NCBI GenBank assembly: GCA_026545765.1
Contig: CM048840.1
Coordinates: forward strand, 26,168,765-26,232,764
Length of the DNA stretch: 64,000 bases
Direction: 5' to 3'
Source of the DNA: Plantago major
Taxonomy: Eukaryota; Streptophyta; Magnoliopsida; Lamiales; Plantaginaceae
The notes below the pieces were generated by a model. It was not told the DNA's origin. It ran no database searches and worked only from the letters and a program-made list of their open reading frames with translations. The translations under genes and the position numbers were made by a program. Shown here piece by piece: positions 11,976 through 24,654 of this stretch. The first letter of the stretch is position 1, and every line of letters begins with the position of its first letter.

Positions 11976-12570
11976 GGTGAGGTTTAGCCCCTTGTACTTT
12001 ACATGTTTGGCTTGGGATTCCCTGCTCATAATCCTGCTTGATCCACTCAACATTAGACATGTGGCATAATTATTGAGTGAAAATCCAACAGCACATTCTG
12101 TTTTATTCACTGCCAAAAATAACGTCAAGAACATTTATTAGACTAAGAAAAAACTGGAAGAGCATCCATAAATTCTTTTTAGCTTCTTCTACAATAATAA
12201 TTTTAGACTAAGATTGTATTAATTTCTGGTAGCTAGCCAAACGTTGATCAAGTGAAATATGAACTCTTTGATTTCAACCTTTGGTGAATTAAACATGAAG
12301 AAACTGGGTTTCTTCGAAACCCTTGATCAGTCAAGCCATCAGGACCGCCGACCGCCACGAACAATCAGCTTGGCCGGGTCTATATCCCTCCAACCTTTCA
12401 ATTGCCTCGTGTCTCTAATTTGTCCCGGTCTATCAGGTGTTGTGCGATTTATGAACTTGCGAAACTCTGGCCACCATTAATGGCTTCCCTAAAACTTCAC
12501 AGAGCTTTTCTTCAAACTTCACCGTGTAACGAATCCGACAAGGACTGAGAGACGACTCCTGAAGTTCTAG
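11976..12570. other. Intergenic DNA, no gene recognised
   Basis: A 73-codon plus-strand frame at 12259-12480 is of moderate GC content but matches nothing I recognise. It may belong to the same decayed gene as the fragment that follows. Confidence 0.3.
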
Positions 12571-12711
12571 GATCGTGGTGCTTCCATCATTGGGTTGTAT
12601 GACAAAGTTACTTCAGAGAAGGAAGGCCACCGATACTGTTGTGTTGGAGAAGAAGCTGAAATGGGTTCAGATGATTCTCAGATCAATTTTCTTAATTCTT
12701 TTTTGCAATAA
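12571..12711 (+). pseudogene. Possible terminal-exon fragment of an unidentified gene
   Basis: A 46-codon open stretch (DRGASIIGLYDKV ... INFLNSFLQ) ends at TAA 12709-12711, with AATAAA overlapping the stop region. Residue composition and the immediate poly(A) signal look like the last exon of a real gene. In the same frame a TAG lies directly upstream at 12568-12570, so it is a relic or an exon with an unseen acceptor. Identity unknown. Confidence 0.3.
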
Positions 12712-13520
12712 ATAAAGATGAATTGTGCAATTGGATTTTTACTAAATAACTCTGCCACGTGTCTACTGCTGAGTAGCTCAAGCATTATTATAAGTAGTGA
12801 AATGAGTAGTGGAGCTGGAGTCGCTTTGCATAATATATGGATGGATGGATAAACTGTCTATATTTGGCCAAAATTGTGTGTGAAAATATCTGTAGCTCAT
12901 TTAATAAAATCATTTATGTTGTCAACGAAATGCATTTTATGTATGGAAAAACATATGTTAGCAAAACGTTTCGTTTATTTGTTTATGAAAACAAATAATG
13001 CTTTTAAGTAAACATAATAATTTCTGGTTAATGAACTTAATTAATGTTTGTACGTATTTTTCAAAGTGATTTTGTATATATTAAATAAATTGGCAAAGAT
13101 GTACAGTAGATAATTTAATCAGTACTGTTTGAAATAAACCAAGTCTTCATAGTCTTTTACTGGATGTTTGAAATAAAGAATGCAAGAACCGTTATATATT
13201 GGAAGCTTGGTTTCGTTGTCTTTATCCCTGGCTTCTTTCTCTCTTTGTCACTAAGATATATAATTCATCAACTCAAAATTAGACCGACACAAAATTCAAT
13301 TGCTTTTTTAGTGCAATAAGCATTTCATTTGACCACACTACTCTTGAGTCTTGAGTAGTAGTATATGATTCATCAGCAGATCGACCAAATCTCATGATCT
13401 AAGGTGAAAAAATAATTAGAAATGAGAATTAAGAGTAACGTGTAAAGACGATATAATTCAGTGGAAATAGTATTGAAGCAGTTGTTGAAAAATATTTATA
13501 ATAAAATCATGAGCCATAAG
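12712..13520. other. AT-rich intergenic DNA
   Basis: Nothing recognised beyond AT-rich unique sequence. Confidence 0.4.
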
Positions 13521-15133
13521 AGTGAATTGCACTTTTGATCCCCTAACTCATCGTCCACTTCAATTTTAGTCCTAGGGTTTCCAAATTTACACATTTGGTC
13601 CCTATTTTTGTATTCTGGCTCGTATAATAAACGTATTTAGCCCCTTAAATTTATTTAACGCCAAATCAACGCCAAATCATCGCCAAGTCACGCCATGTCA
13701 TCAATTGACTCAAATAAAACGTAGTTGACTGAAGAAGACTAATTGTAGGGAAACGTTACTTATTTATATGTCTCCGGTAAATAGTTAAATAAAAATTAAA
13801 AAAATTATAGTTTTATTAAATTTTACTACATATTAATTAGTTCATCTCCTAATTAATCTCGATCAAAACTACATTTCCATCAAATTTCTAAAACGTTTTT
13901 TGAGGAAAAATATAAAATAAAATTTAAAATTTAAAATAAAAATAATAAACATTAAACATATACACCTATATTTACAAAATGTTAGTTAGTCCATCTCATT
14001 AGTATTTTTTTAAATAGTAAATAATTTTGAAAAATAAAAACTAATAAAAGTTTCATAAAATTTCATGAATCAGCTAGACACAAAATTACTTAGCTGCTAC
14101 TACTTAAATTTGGGCCAGATTAGTCACTTTTATTTAAACAGTTACAGATAAACCTAAAACGTGATTTTTGTTGACGAGAAACTAATTAACCGTAAACGAA
14201 TATTAATCTAAATTAATTATAATTAACAACACATTTAACTAATATAATTACAAATCATCCACATAATTTTTTTATTATAAAATAATCTCAAATATTATTA
14301 TAAATTAAAATTAAACACCAAAAAAAAATTATTTCAAAATATACATATACCCCATTCTTTTTCTTCTCCTTCTTCCTCCTCCCTCTTCCTCCATTTTCTT
14401 CAAAAAAAGGCTCCGATCGGAGCGGAGCCTTCTCCAGAGTCAATTACGCCTGTTGAGTGCTTTTCTGACTCCAAGAAGTAAAAGCTCCAGATCCGGAGTC
14501 ACAGCCCGAGCTGCTGACGCTCAACAGCCTCCTCCCGGAAGGCCAGCTCCGACGGAGTCAGTGAACTCAACCGGAGAGCTATCAAACAGCTCCGTCGAAG
14601 TTGTTTTCACAACTCGAATCAGAGCTGAGTAAAGCTCTGACGGAGCTGGTTGACAGCTTTGGTTGGAGTTGTACTTTATCTCTGACCGGAGCAGCTTTTT
14701 TTGATGTAGGAAGAATAAAATGCCGGTTGTCGGAGGTGGTGGAAGGTAGTTGAAGATGGTGGATGGAGGTGGTGGAATGTAGTTGAAGATGGTGGGTATT
14801 ATGTTTGAAGAAGCAAAATTTTGGGGTTGATTTGTAAGATTCAGAAATGTTTTTTTGTATAGATAAAATAATGTTATTAATTTTGTATAATTTATTATGA
14901 ATTAAAAAAATTGTTTTAATCCTTTTTTCAATTTTTCAATTTTAATTTGGTTGCCTTATTTCTCATGAACTAACACTAATTCGCCATGTAGGACTCAATT
15001 CGCCTACATGTCAGCAAAAATCACATGCTAATTGAATTGGGGGAAATACGGGGATCGTAATTGCAAAGTATAAGAAGACGGAATCATATTTGCAAGGGAC
15101 ATAGTGCTTAGGGGACCAAAAGTGCAATTGACT
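13521..15133. mobile_element. Non-autonomous element with terminal inverted repeats, 1.6 kb
   Basis: The left end GTGAATTGCACTTTTGAT is repeated inverted at the right end, where the plus strand reads ACCAAAAGTGCAATTGAC (about 15115-15132). The inverted match of about 26 bp runs on through CCCCTAA. No transposase frame is present. Most of the interior is AT-rich; about 14402-14701 is a GC-richer block with self-complementary words. No clean target duplication was found, so its superfamily is unknown. It ends about 75 bp before the TATA box of GLP-B. Confidence 0.65.
14402..14701. repeat. Self-complementary GCTCCG/CGGAGC block
   Basis: The words GCTCCG, CGGAGC and GGAGCT recur many times in both orientations. 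The left edge reads GGCTCCGATCGGAGC and the right edge GACCGGAGCAGC, both next to short A or T runs, so the whole 300 bp could fold back on itself. Confidence 0.5.
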
Positions 15134-15209
15134 CGTGGAAGAAATCTTCAAAAGTTATAATCTTAAAACAGATAAAGATTAGGAGATGACTTTTTCTCCC
15201 ACTTTCATC

Positions 15210-15217
15210 TATAAATA
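15210..15217 (+). promoter_or_regulatory. TATA box of GLP-B
   Basis: TATAAATA, 109 bp before the ATG at 15319, in the expected position for a plant promoter. Confidence 0.65.
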
Positions 15218-15525
15218 CATACCATGTCTATGCTACATTTCTCACTTCTAAACCAAGCAGAACACATTATCTTATAAAACCTAGCTAGCTCGCTCGCACG
15301 AATATATAATTTGCTGCAATGAAGATTTCTCTTTGCCTCCTTGCAGCCATTCTGATGGTATCTTTAGCTTCCTTCTCGCATGCATCCGATCCCAGCCCTC
15401 TACAAGATTTCTGTGTTGCTGTTGACGATTACAAAGCAGCGGGTAATAACCTATAACTATAGTACAGTTTACATATGCGGAACAATTTTTTTGTACTACT
15501 ATAATGATGAGAAATTAAAATTCTT

Positions 15526-16382
15526 TGAAATAGTTTAAGGACCTGGATTTGACACTAAACTAATGCTACCAGGAAGTCCAATATTTTAGAACACCTGTTC
15601 TGCTGTAGCTTGAACCGATGTTCTGAATACACTGCTCTTCGGTAACCTAACACAAACTTATACTTGACACTTAATAAACAGCGGAAATAAACAAGACAAG
15701 ATATAAGTTTCATCATATTCCTACAATCCACCGAGCCTCAAGGCGAAAGTATCCACTAATCAATGATGATAATGAATACAAAACTAGTCTAGATTTATTC
15801 TTACGAATATCTCTAGATGCAAATCAACTGAGTAGATGTAAAGAACTACCTCTACCAATCTAACTACAAATCTCTAACTTACAGAGAATACTAGATAGAT
15901 ACAACTCAGAAAAACTTGGACAAAACACGAATCTATATAAACATTCTTGGGAGAATAATATGCTTGCTTCGCGTACATATCTTCAATGTTGACTCTTGTA
16001 TATATAGGCTTGATAGCCGCTCCTGATGTGTAGTAGAGTCCTACATTGATTCTTGTTATAACCTTGTAAGTAGAATCCTAGTCGTCTTCTCCTTCCGTCC
16101 TTGGCACACACGAATACACACTCCTTGTTCTACTCATCTTCGATTTGCTCAAGTATCCTAGATTCCATGAGATCTTCTATCCTAAAATATCTGCACATAT
16201 AATACAACTAAAACTGTGAAACAATATTAGAGTTAGAATAAAGGTAAAAACTATACTAAATATATATATCGAAGTGTGACTTATCAACTAGTGTGACAAG
16301 AACACTGAATCCACAGTGTTCTTAAAACACTAGCACAAAAACTGTGAATGTTAACAAAACACCCCCAGTAGTCACACTTACA
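15526..16382 (-). repeat. Copia-1 3' LTR (left)
   Basis: 857 bp, matching 23982-24568 plus 39763-40064. Near its right end it has about 12 bp that the other LTR lacks. It contains several copies of the GGTGTT...AACACC-type motif (about 15619, 16290, 16315). Confidence 0.9.
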
Positions 16383-16396
16383 TTCTCCCCCTTAGT
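16383..16396 (-). promoter_or_regulatory. Copia-1 polypurine tract
   Basis: Minus strand reads CTAAGGGGGAGAA directly before the LTR start TGTAAG; this is the plus-strand primer site for reverse transcription. Confidence 0.7.
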
Positions 16397-16663
16397 TTTT
16401 GCCTTTCTTCACATCACCTAAAACCTGTAACACAAGTCCACAATATATACTAACCAAACAATATAAACTTAAGAGAAATTGCTCCCCCTCAAATTCATAA
16501 TAATCGTGCTAGCATAATTCAACAAAAGATCTAAAACATCACAAAATCTAAAATTCAGAATATTACAGACCCAAAATAAACAGAAATAGAAGTAGTGCAA
16601 TGTCTGAATTAAAATAGAAAAGAAAGCATAAGTCCAAATTCCACTGGTGTTTTCAAAACACCA

Positions 16664-17350
16664 CTACTCTCCCCCTTGATGTGTGGAAAGCAAAACATCC
16701 AAGTTAGCTTGCACCTGCTGCAAACCTGCAATGTGCTGTGCAATCAGTTCCCTTTGAGCTATTAGCACAGCCCTAGGCACAGGTAGCATCCCATCATCCC
16801 TTACTTCACCACCAGCAGCATCAAACCAAGGAAAATCCAAATGATGAGGAGGAGGTACCATTTCGCACAGTTTCTTTTGACGAACCTAGCGTTTTGACAT
16901 GGGAGCCAGAAGACTGACCTTTGCTAGATGTGGCCTTAGATGGCTTGGGGACCATCTCTTCCTCATCATCATCCACTGTGACGGGCACATCCTGAGAAGG
17001 AGCAGAGGGAGTGGGTGTGACACCAACACCTGTTTCAGCAGGCATGGGCATGGGTGTGTCAGGAACACCAGACCCAGGAGACCCCATGTATTAAAAAATT
17101 GGCGGTAAAACCTCCAATGGCACGGGCGCTCCGAAGATGCAGCAGAAGAAGCAGGGGATTACTCCGCTTGAGGAACCCTAGATCCAGAATTCCCCGAGTC
17201 CGCATGAAATTGGGAATCCATCGGCATCAAAACCAGTTCCCGGCAAGGATTGGGTGGTGAAGACGGTGTGGAGACCCTAGGTTTCTTGGGAGCTTTGGAT
17301 GGTTGGGAAAATTTCCGTTTTGTGGATTTCTTGGCGGATTTGGGAGCCAT
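16664..17350 (-). pseudogene. Copia-1 additional ORF downstream of pol
   Basis: On the element's sense strand, between pol and the 3' LTR. It starts with a Lys/Pro-rich leader (MAPKSAKKSTKRKF) at 17350. An acidic Pro/Thr-rich middle with VDDDEEEMVPKPSK follows (about 17087-16821), and a C-terminal part with IAQHIAGLQQVQANLDVLL ends at 16664. The three parts are in different frames or separated by a stop, so this copy is broken. SIRE-type elements often carry an extra ORF in this place, sometimes called env-like. No membrane segment is seen here, so I do not call it env. Function unknown. Confidence 0.5.
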
Positions 17351-18693
17351 GGAGAGAGGAGAATGTAGAATGGAGAGAAGTCGAAAATGTAAGTGAGAAT
17401 GTAAGATTGGAGAAGTGAGAGACTGTGATAAAGTAAGTGAGAAAGAAGAAGAGGAGAAAAGAAATATAAGGAAGGAGACGAATAGACGGAGAGAGGGGGA
17501 AAACGAAATCTGTTAGTGGGAAGCTCGAGATGTGTGCGGAGATTAGTGGGAGTAATGGGAGCACATTTCTGTAATCATACTAAAAATAGGAGATTAGTAT
17601 TAAAGAGACACAACAACAAATCCTGTGTGCAATCAAGAATAGTGAGTAGTACAAAATCAACAAGTGATAAAAATTAGTATTTAAGAAATAATTCTATTTT
17701 AATGGTACAGTAACCAACAGAACTAAGTCTCAGTACTAACTAACCCAACATAAACTAATTACTCAGTTAAATACGCATAACCACTTGCACCCCATGCAGA
17801 GAGAGAGAGAAAGAGAGCGAAACACATAACATTACTAGCAGTCATAACCATGGTGTATCCAGAACACCCCAACTCAAAGACAAAGAAAAACTCAAACTAA
17901 ACTGAAAACACATACCTCCACAGAGAAGAAGAAGAAGGGGGAAAGAAATGTGTTGGCAGAACACACACATGACCATGGTGTTGTCAGAACACCTAACCAC
18001 AGACCATTAGATACACAAATCGAAACTTTTTATTATATTCCAGCAAGATAACAAAATTGTAAGCAAGTTTTTTTTTTATATATTATTTATTTATTTTTTT
18101 TATTTGACAAGGGTAACAAATTGAATGAAGGCAGCTGGAACTCCTATCATCCCAACCATACCACAAGCCTTTTCAGCAACGTGGGTGAGTACATAGGCAC
18201 TGAATGAGGACATCCGGAACTTCAACACCCCAGTATCCCAATGCGTACAAATTTACCACATCACCTTTTTAGAGAAAACCTCAAGTCAAATAGTCACACC
18301 GAATGCAGGCAGTCGGAACTCCACACACCCCAGCACAACTACCGACTATATCTGGTATCCCAGCAACAACCATAAAGAAAACAAAAACAAGCGGAGTTTT
18401 TATTTGTCCAGAGAGTTGTAAAAAACAATCCATAAACAGGCGACTTTAACCCACAAATCACATGGTGTTCTGCACACACACGAGCACTTTATTTACAAAA
18501 AGGAGGCACATGTATCAAGACAGTTAAGATCCAAAAAATTCAAGAAATTGAGAGAACTAGGCACAAACATAGTTAAAACCTATAGTAACTGAAAGAAAAA
18601 GAAGGGAGAAGGAACAAGATCATAACACATAACACCACAAACAATACAGGTGTGTTCCGGTGGTGTTGCGGACACACCATAGCACTCACACTT
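17351..18693 (-). other. Copia-1 non-coding region between pol and the extra ORF
   Basis: No convincing frame. Three blocks share GGAACTCC or GGAACTTC next to CCCAGTATCCC-like words (about 18130-18370), an imperfect tandem repeat. Copies of the GGTGTT...AACACC motif lie at 17851, 17950, 17976, 18463 and 18648. Confidence 0.5.
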
Positions 18694-21600
18694 TTAGACT
18701 GTGCACATTCCAAGAGATTTTCTAAGACTAAGAAATCTCTCAGCATCCAGGGGTTTGGTAAAGATGTCAGCTAACTGATTTGTGGTTTCTATATGTTGAA
18801 TATCAATAAGCTTTGACTCGACCAAATACGCAAAAAATCGTGTCTAATATCTATGTGCTTTGTTCTAGAATGTTAGACAGGATCTTTGGATATATTAATA
18901 GCACTCAAATTATCACAGAACATCAGAAGAGTATCACTTTCCAAACCATAATCATGCAACATGTGATTTAACCATACTAATTGGGTTACACAACTACCTG
19001 CGGCTATATACTCGGATTCAACGGTTGAAAGAGATACACAGTTCTGTTTTTTACTGTACCAAGACACCAGATTATTCCCTAAATAGAAACATCCACCACT
19101 CGTAGATTTTCTATCATCAAGATCACCTGCCCAATCAGAATCACTATAATCAACAAGATTGGCAATAGTGTCCCAAGAATACCAAATTCCCAAAGAAGCA
19201 GTATTAGAAATGTATATAAGGATCCTTTTAACAGCTACTAAATGAGAAGCACGAGGATCAGACTGATACCTGGCACATACACATACGGAGTACATGATGC
19301 CTGGTCGAGTGGCTGAGAGGTATTGAAGACTGCCAATCATGGAGCGATACAGGGTGTGGTCAACACACTCGCCTGCACCATCCTTGGAAATCTTACTTGA
19401 GGACATGGGTGTCTTGTAGGGCTTTGCTGTAGCTAACCCAAACCTTTCCACTAGGTTTTTAGCATACTTTTCCTGTGATAGAAACATCCCATTGGATTTC
19501 TGTTTGACTTGCAAACCTAAAAAGAAGGAAAGTTCGCCAATCATGCTCATCTCGAATGTACCTGTCATAGTTTCAATAAACTTATCTAGAGTAGACTTGT
19601 TAGTTGAGCCAAAAACTATGTCATCAACATAAATCTAAGAAACACACATATCTTTATGAGATCTGAGAATAAACAAAGTCCGATCACCTTCACCATGAAT
19701 GAAACCAAACTTTAACAAAAATTATGTAAGTCTATCATACCAAGCTCTAGGTGCTTGTTTTAAGCCATACAAAGCCTTATCAAGTTTATACACATACTCA
19801 GGATGGTATGAATCAATGAACCCTTTGGGTTGTTCAACATAGACCTCTTTGTCAATGTATCCATTTAGAAACGCTGCCTTAACATCCATGTGATACAAGG
19901 TAATGCGCAGATGACAAGCAATAGCAAGAAGTAAACGAATAGACTCAATTCTAGCCACAGGAGAAAGTCTCATCAAAGTCAACTCCTTCAACCTGTGTAA
20001 ATCCTTGAGCAACTAACCGTGCCTTATTCCTAACAATTATACCATTTTCATCGCTTTTATTCTTAAAAATCCATTTAGTCCCAATTATATTGACATTATC
20101 GGGGCGTGGAACAAGAGTACAAACTTTTTTTTGGTAAATTGTAAGAGTTCTTCCTACATTACATTTATCCAATGAGTATCCTTAAGCGCCTGATTCACAT
20201 TTTTAGGTTCAAAGGAAGACACAAAACAAGAAACTTGCACCTGACCAGTAGTGTGTTGAAAACTCACATGAAGATTTACCATCTTTTTGTAATCCAAGCA
20301 TTCTTTGACACGCGTTTTCATACCATCAATGAGCTCACCAATGACCTGTGTGGATGGATGATATTTTCTGATTCGTGGCAGAGGATCACGCCTTGCATTG
20401 TCACCTGTCGGATGATCTTCACATACTACGCCTATTGGGTTGTCACCTGGAGGTGTTTCCAGAACACCAGTTGTATTGTCTACTGAAGTACATTCAGTAT
20501 GTATGCAAGGAGATTTAGATGAATCTTCATCTTACTCAAGATTCGATGTGTCTCGACCATCGCCAACTTTGTTCATCGGTTTGAACTGGACTCGAGCCGG
20601 TGTGTTGGACACACTGGGTACTCCATCAGTGGGTGTTTCCACAACACTGTACGGTTCTTCCTCAACCTGTACTTCTGCATCACTAACACAATCATCAAAT
20701 ACAACATTGACTGACTCCATAAAAGTTCAGCGTGTAGGAACATAGATCCTATACGCATGACTATTTACAGGGTAGCCAACAAAAATTTCCTTTTCACTCT
20801 TAGGATCAAATTTACTCAATTTGTCCATATCATTTAAGATATAGCAAGTGCACCCAAACACACGAAGATGTGCAACATTGGGCTTCTTGTCTTTGAGAAA
20901 CTCATAGGGAGTTTTGGTTGTACCTGGCCTAAGATAGACTCTATTGGTTAGATAACATGCAGTATTTAACGCTTCAGCCCAGAGATGTTTGGAAACTTTA
21001 ATAGAGTTCAACATTACCCTAGCCATTTCATTCAAAGTCCTATTCTTTCGTTCAGCTATGCCATTTTGCTGAGGTGTTTTAGGAGCAGAGTACTCATGAA
21101 AGATCCCATGTTCATCACAAAAGTCAGCAAAAGATTTATTCTCAAATTCAATTCCATGATCTGATCTAATGTGAAGAATAGACGAACCATACAAATTGAC
21201 TATACTAGCATGCAGTGTTTTGAACACGCCAAAGGTTTCTAATTTTTCTTTAAGAAATTTAACCCAAGAGTAACGAGAAAAATCATCAACAATCACATAG
21301 GCATATCTTTTACCACCAAAGCTATCAACTTCTACGGGACCCATTAGATCCATATGGAGTAGTTGAAAGCACTTACTAATACCGACGTATTGTCCATCCG
21401 TGAGTACTGGGCTGTGAGGAGCTTTTGTTTGTTTCCCTTTGAGACAATCCTCACATACTATCTTCCCTGGACTACTCAGCTTTGGAAGTCCTCTGACTGC
21501 TTCAATCTTGATCAACTTCTCAAGATATATGTAGTTTACATGTCCAAGCCTTTTATGCCAGAGTACATCTTCCAATTTGGCCTGATTGCATTTGACTTGA

Positions 21601-23924
21601 TTATTCACCACGTAGCAATTGTCCTTGGACCTGGTGCCTGTCATAATATAACGATTTCCAGAATCGAACACCTCACAAGTGTTCTTACTAAATAGTACCA
21701 TTAGGTTATCATCACACAATTGACTAATGCTGATTAGATTTGCCATCAACCCTTTACCAAGAGAACTCCTTTCAATGGAAGGAATCCAGGGAGATTCAGG
21801 ACCCCTTTACCAATTATTCTACCTTTGGTCCCACCGCCATACGTTACGTTACCTGTAGTTAGTTCCACAAAATCACTAAGATGTGACTTTTCTCCAGTCA
21901 TATGACGAGAGCAACCACTATCAAAGTACCATGGACCTGCAGGGTTAGATTTCAATGCAGTGAAAACAACTGTGCTAAGTATCTTAGTCTTGATTTTCCA
22001 AGCCTGTTTCAATTTGTTTTCCCTTTTCTTAGCTGAGACTCTGATTCCAGGTGTTGTTGAGACACTCTCCACAGATTTTTCTTTTTCAGTATCAGGAACT
22101 GGTGTTGGGACAACATTGAGTTCACTGTTTTCTTTGTTACTGTGATCAGCGGGTGTCTTGACAACACTGTCATCAGAGTTGGTTGGTATACCATTCTTAA
22201 GCAATTTATAGCAATAAGGCTTGACGTGACATGGTTCAGAACAATTTTCACAAATAAAAAACTTCTTTTGTTTTTGTAAGGTTTTCTTAAGAGTTTCTTT
22301 GGCTTTGACAAAAATTGGTCCAGTAGATAAAACCAACTCAGATTTAGACATAGGCAAAACATCATCAACAGGCTTATGATAACCAAGACCATTAGTTCCA
22401 TCATTTCCAACACTGAGTATTTCATCAAGTTTAGAGGTACCAGAATTAATCTTAGCAAAAGTAAGTTAATGCTTTTCTAACCTTGATTGTACCTTTTCAA
22501 GTTCAACCTCTTTTTGGGTAAGAGTAGCTTCCAGACGTGAGACTGTATCTTTGAGAAACTTGTTCTCCTTCTTGAGAGATTTAGCATTCTTGATCGCCTT
22601 CTTCCATTCATCAATGAGATCAGCATAGATGCTCTTCAGTTCCTCGACTATTTCTTCATTGCATGAATCATCGTCAGATTCGGTACCTGTACCTTCATTA
22701 AGATCAATACTACTACTCATGCATAAGAAGTTAGTGTCGTCATCCAAAATATCTTCATCAGTGTTCTCAAAGCACACAGAATCTGGAAAATCTGCAAAGA
22801 AAACTTCATGAGCATCTTCAGTATTCTCAGCACACCATGCATCATAGTCTTCATCTAGCAGGACTGAAGAATGTAGGACTGAAGTCTGAATGTTATCCTC
22901 TTGTGAAGTATCTTCGTCTTCTTCAGAACCTGTATTATATTCACTTACACATACCCAATAAGCATCCCCCTTGTTACGAAGGGTATTAGCACATTCATTA
23001 GCAAAGTGACCATAGCCTTCACATGCAAATCACTTCTTTTTCTTTAGTTGGTTAGCTTCTTCAGCAGATGGTTTCTTATAAGCTGGTTTAACAACAGATT
23101 TAGAAGAATTACTACTTGAGCCTGCTTTGAATTTGTCCTTAAGACTGCTTTTCTTAAAACGTTTAACAATAGTATTAAGAAGCTTCTTATCAATAGTTTC
23201 TTCATCAAAAATCATCATCAGATACATCAGCAACTTTTGTTTGAAGAGCAACACTTTTGTTCCCATCAACACTAGGTGGTGGATTAGTCATTGAGATCTC
23301 ATAATTCAAAAGTATGTTCATCAAAGTTTGCAAGTCCATAGTTGACAAATTGTTAGTAGTTTGAATAGCAATTCTTTTCATCTCATAACGCTTAGAAAGA
23401 GTTCTAAAAGCCTTAAAAACCATCTGCTTGTTAGAGTAAGGATCACCAAGTATTTGACTCTCATTAGCAATATCCATTAGTTTTTCAAAATACACAGTTA
23501 TGCTTTCATCATCAGTCATTCTTAAATTCTCAAATTTACTACTAAGCAATTGAGATCTAGAAAGTTTGACACTAGCATCACCCTCACAATGTGTTTGAAG
23601 AATTTCCCACGCAGATTTAGTAGAAGTGCATGATTGAATCAACTTAAACATGCGATGATTAACATGAGCAAATATACTATTAAGAGCTTTTTCATGAAAA
23701 GTAGCATCATTTAACTCTCCTGGAGTATATGCCGATTCTGGTTTGGGCAGGACATCACCATCTTTATCTAGCTCCAGCATGGGAACACGGTAGCCTTCAG
23801 TGATAGACCTCCAAGCATGAACATCGATGGACTTGATGTACGTTCTCATGCGTATGCTCCAGTAGCGGTAGTTCGGACCATCCAAGATAGGTAACCTATT
23901 GGCATTGGGGTTAGCAAAATCCAT
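18694..23924 (-). pseudogene. Copia-1 gag-pol polyprotein, degenerate
   Basis: Start taken at Met 23924 (MDFANPNANR), because the longer frame has no ATG. Gag runs to about 23205, followed by a CCHC knuckle relic near 23010 (CEGYGHFANEC). The protease motif DSGCSRHMTG is near 21915, the GAG-pre-integrase HRLGH-like motif near 21620, and the integrase core near 21370-21000 with HMDLMGP, RSDHGIEFE and TPQQNGIAERKNR. RT begins near 20150; its YVDD is at about 19621-19632 with a TAG just before it (19635-19637). RNase H has DSDWAGD, and the end reads DIFTKPLDAERF to TAA at 18694-18696. Several frameshifts and stops, including CAA to TAA after SKDPV at 18873, make it inactive. The linkers gag-PR and IN-RT carry repeated VxxTP peptides that coincide with a DNA inverted-repeat motif. 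Confidence 0.9.
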
Positions 23925-23964
23925 CTTTTTAGTATCAAATCCAAACACCAATTGATTTGGTGCC

Positions 23965-23981
23965 TAGCTCTTGATGCCAAT
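23965..23981 (-). promoter_or_regulatory. Copia-1 primer-binding site
   Basis: Directly inside the 5' LTR the minus strand reads TTGGCATCAAGAGCTAGG. This is close to the complement of initiator tRNA-Met (TGGTATCAGAGC), the usual copia primer, with a substitution and an extra A. Confidence 0.65.
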
Positions 23982-24568
23982 TGAAATAGTTTAAGGACCC
24001 GGATTTGACACTAAATTAATGCTACCAGGAAGTCCAGTGTTTATAGAACACCTGTTCTGCTGTAGCTTGAACCGATGTTCTGAAGACACTGCTCTTCGGT
24101 AACCTAACACAAACTTATACTTGACACTTAATAAACAGCGGAAATAAACAAGACAAGATATAAGTTTCTAGCAGATCATATTCCTATAATCCACCGAGCC
24201 TCAAGGCGAAAGTATCCACGAATCAATGATGATAATGAATACAAAACTAGTCTAGATTTATTCTTACGAATATCTCTAGATGCAAATTAACTGAGTAGAT
24301 GTAAAGAGCTACTCTACCAATCTAACTACCAATCTCTAACCTATAGAGAATACTAGATAGATACAACTCAGAAAAACTTAGACAAAACACGAATCTATAT
24401 AAACATTCTTGGGAGAATAATATGTTTGCTTCGCGTACATATATTCAATGTCGACTCTTGTATATATAGGCTTGATAGCCGCTCCTGATGTGTAGTAGAG
24501 TCCTACATTGATTCTTGTTATAACCTTGTAAGTAGAATCCGAGCTGGTTTTTTCCTTCCTTCCTTGGC
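23982..24568 (-). repeat. Copia-1 5' LTR, first part (interrupted)
   Basis: Matches 15526 onward up to about 24540, and more loosely to 24568 (CCTTGGC). The remainder lies at 39763-40064. The interruption is the CACTA fragment with Gypsy-1 inside. Confidence 0.88.
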
Positions 24569-24654
24569 CGGTGGGATGTCTCCGGTGATGGAGGTCGCGG
24601 AGAGGTGGCCGGTGGGATGTCGCCCGTAATGGAGGTGGCGGAGAGCTGGCCGGT
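24569..24654. mobile_element. CACTA-type fragment, left part
   Basis: GC-rich stretch with an internal direct repeat (GGCCGGTGGGATGTC twice). It continues at 39119 after Gypsy-1, since GGCCGGT joins to GATGGAGAGG once the gypsy and one CCGGT are removed. The CACTA terminus expected at the left is absent. Confidence 0.5.

Noticed and set aside
16886-17260. Plus-strand ORFs over the Copia-1 extra ORF
   Set aside because: They are antisense shadows of the Lys/Pro-rich and acidic frame.
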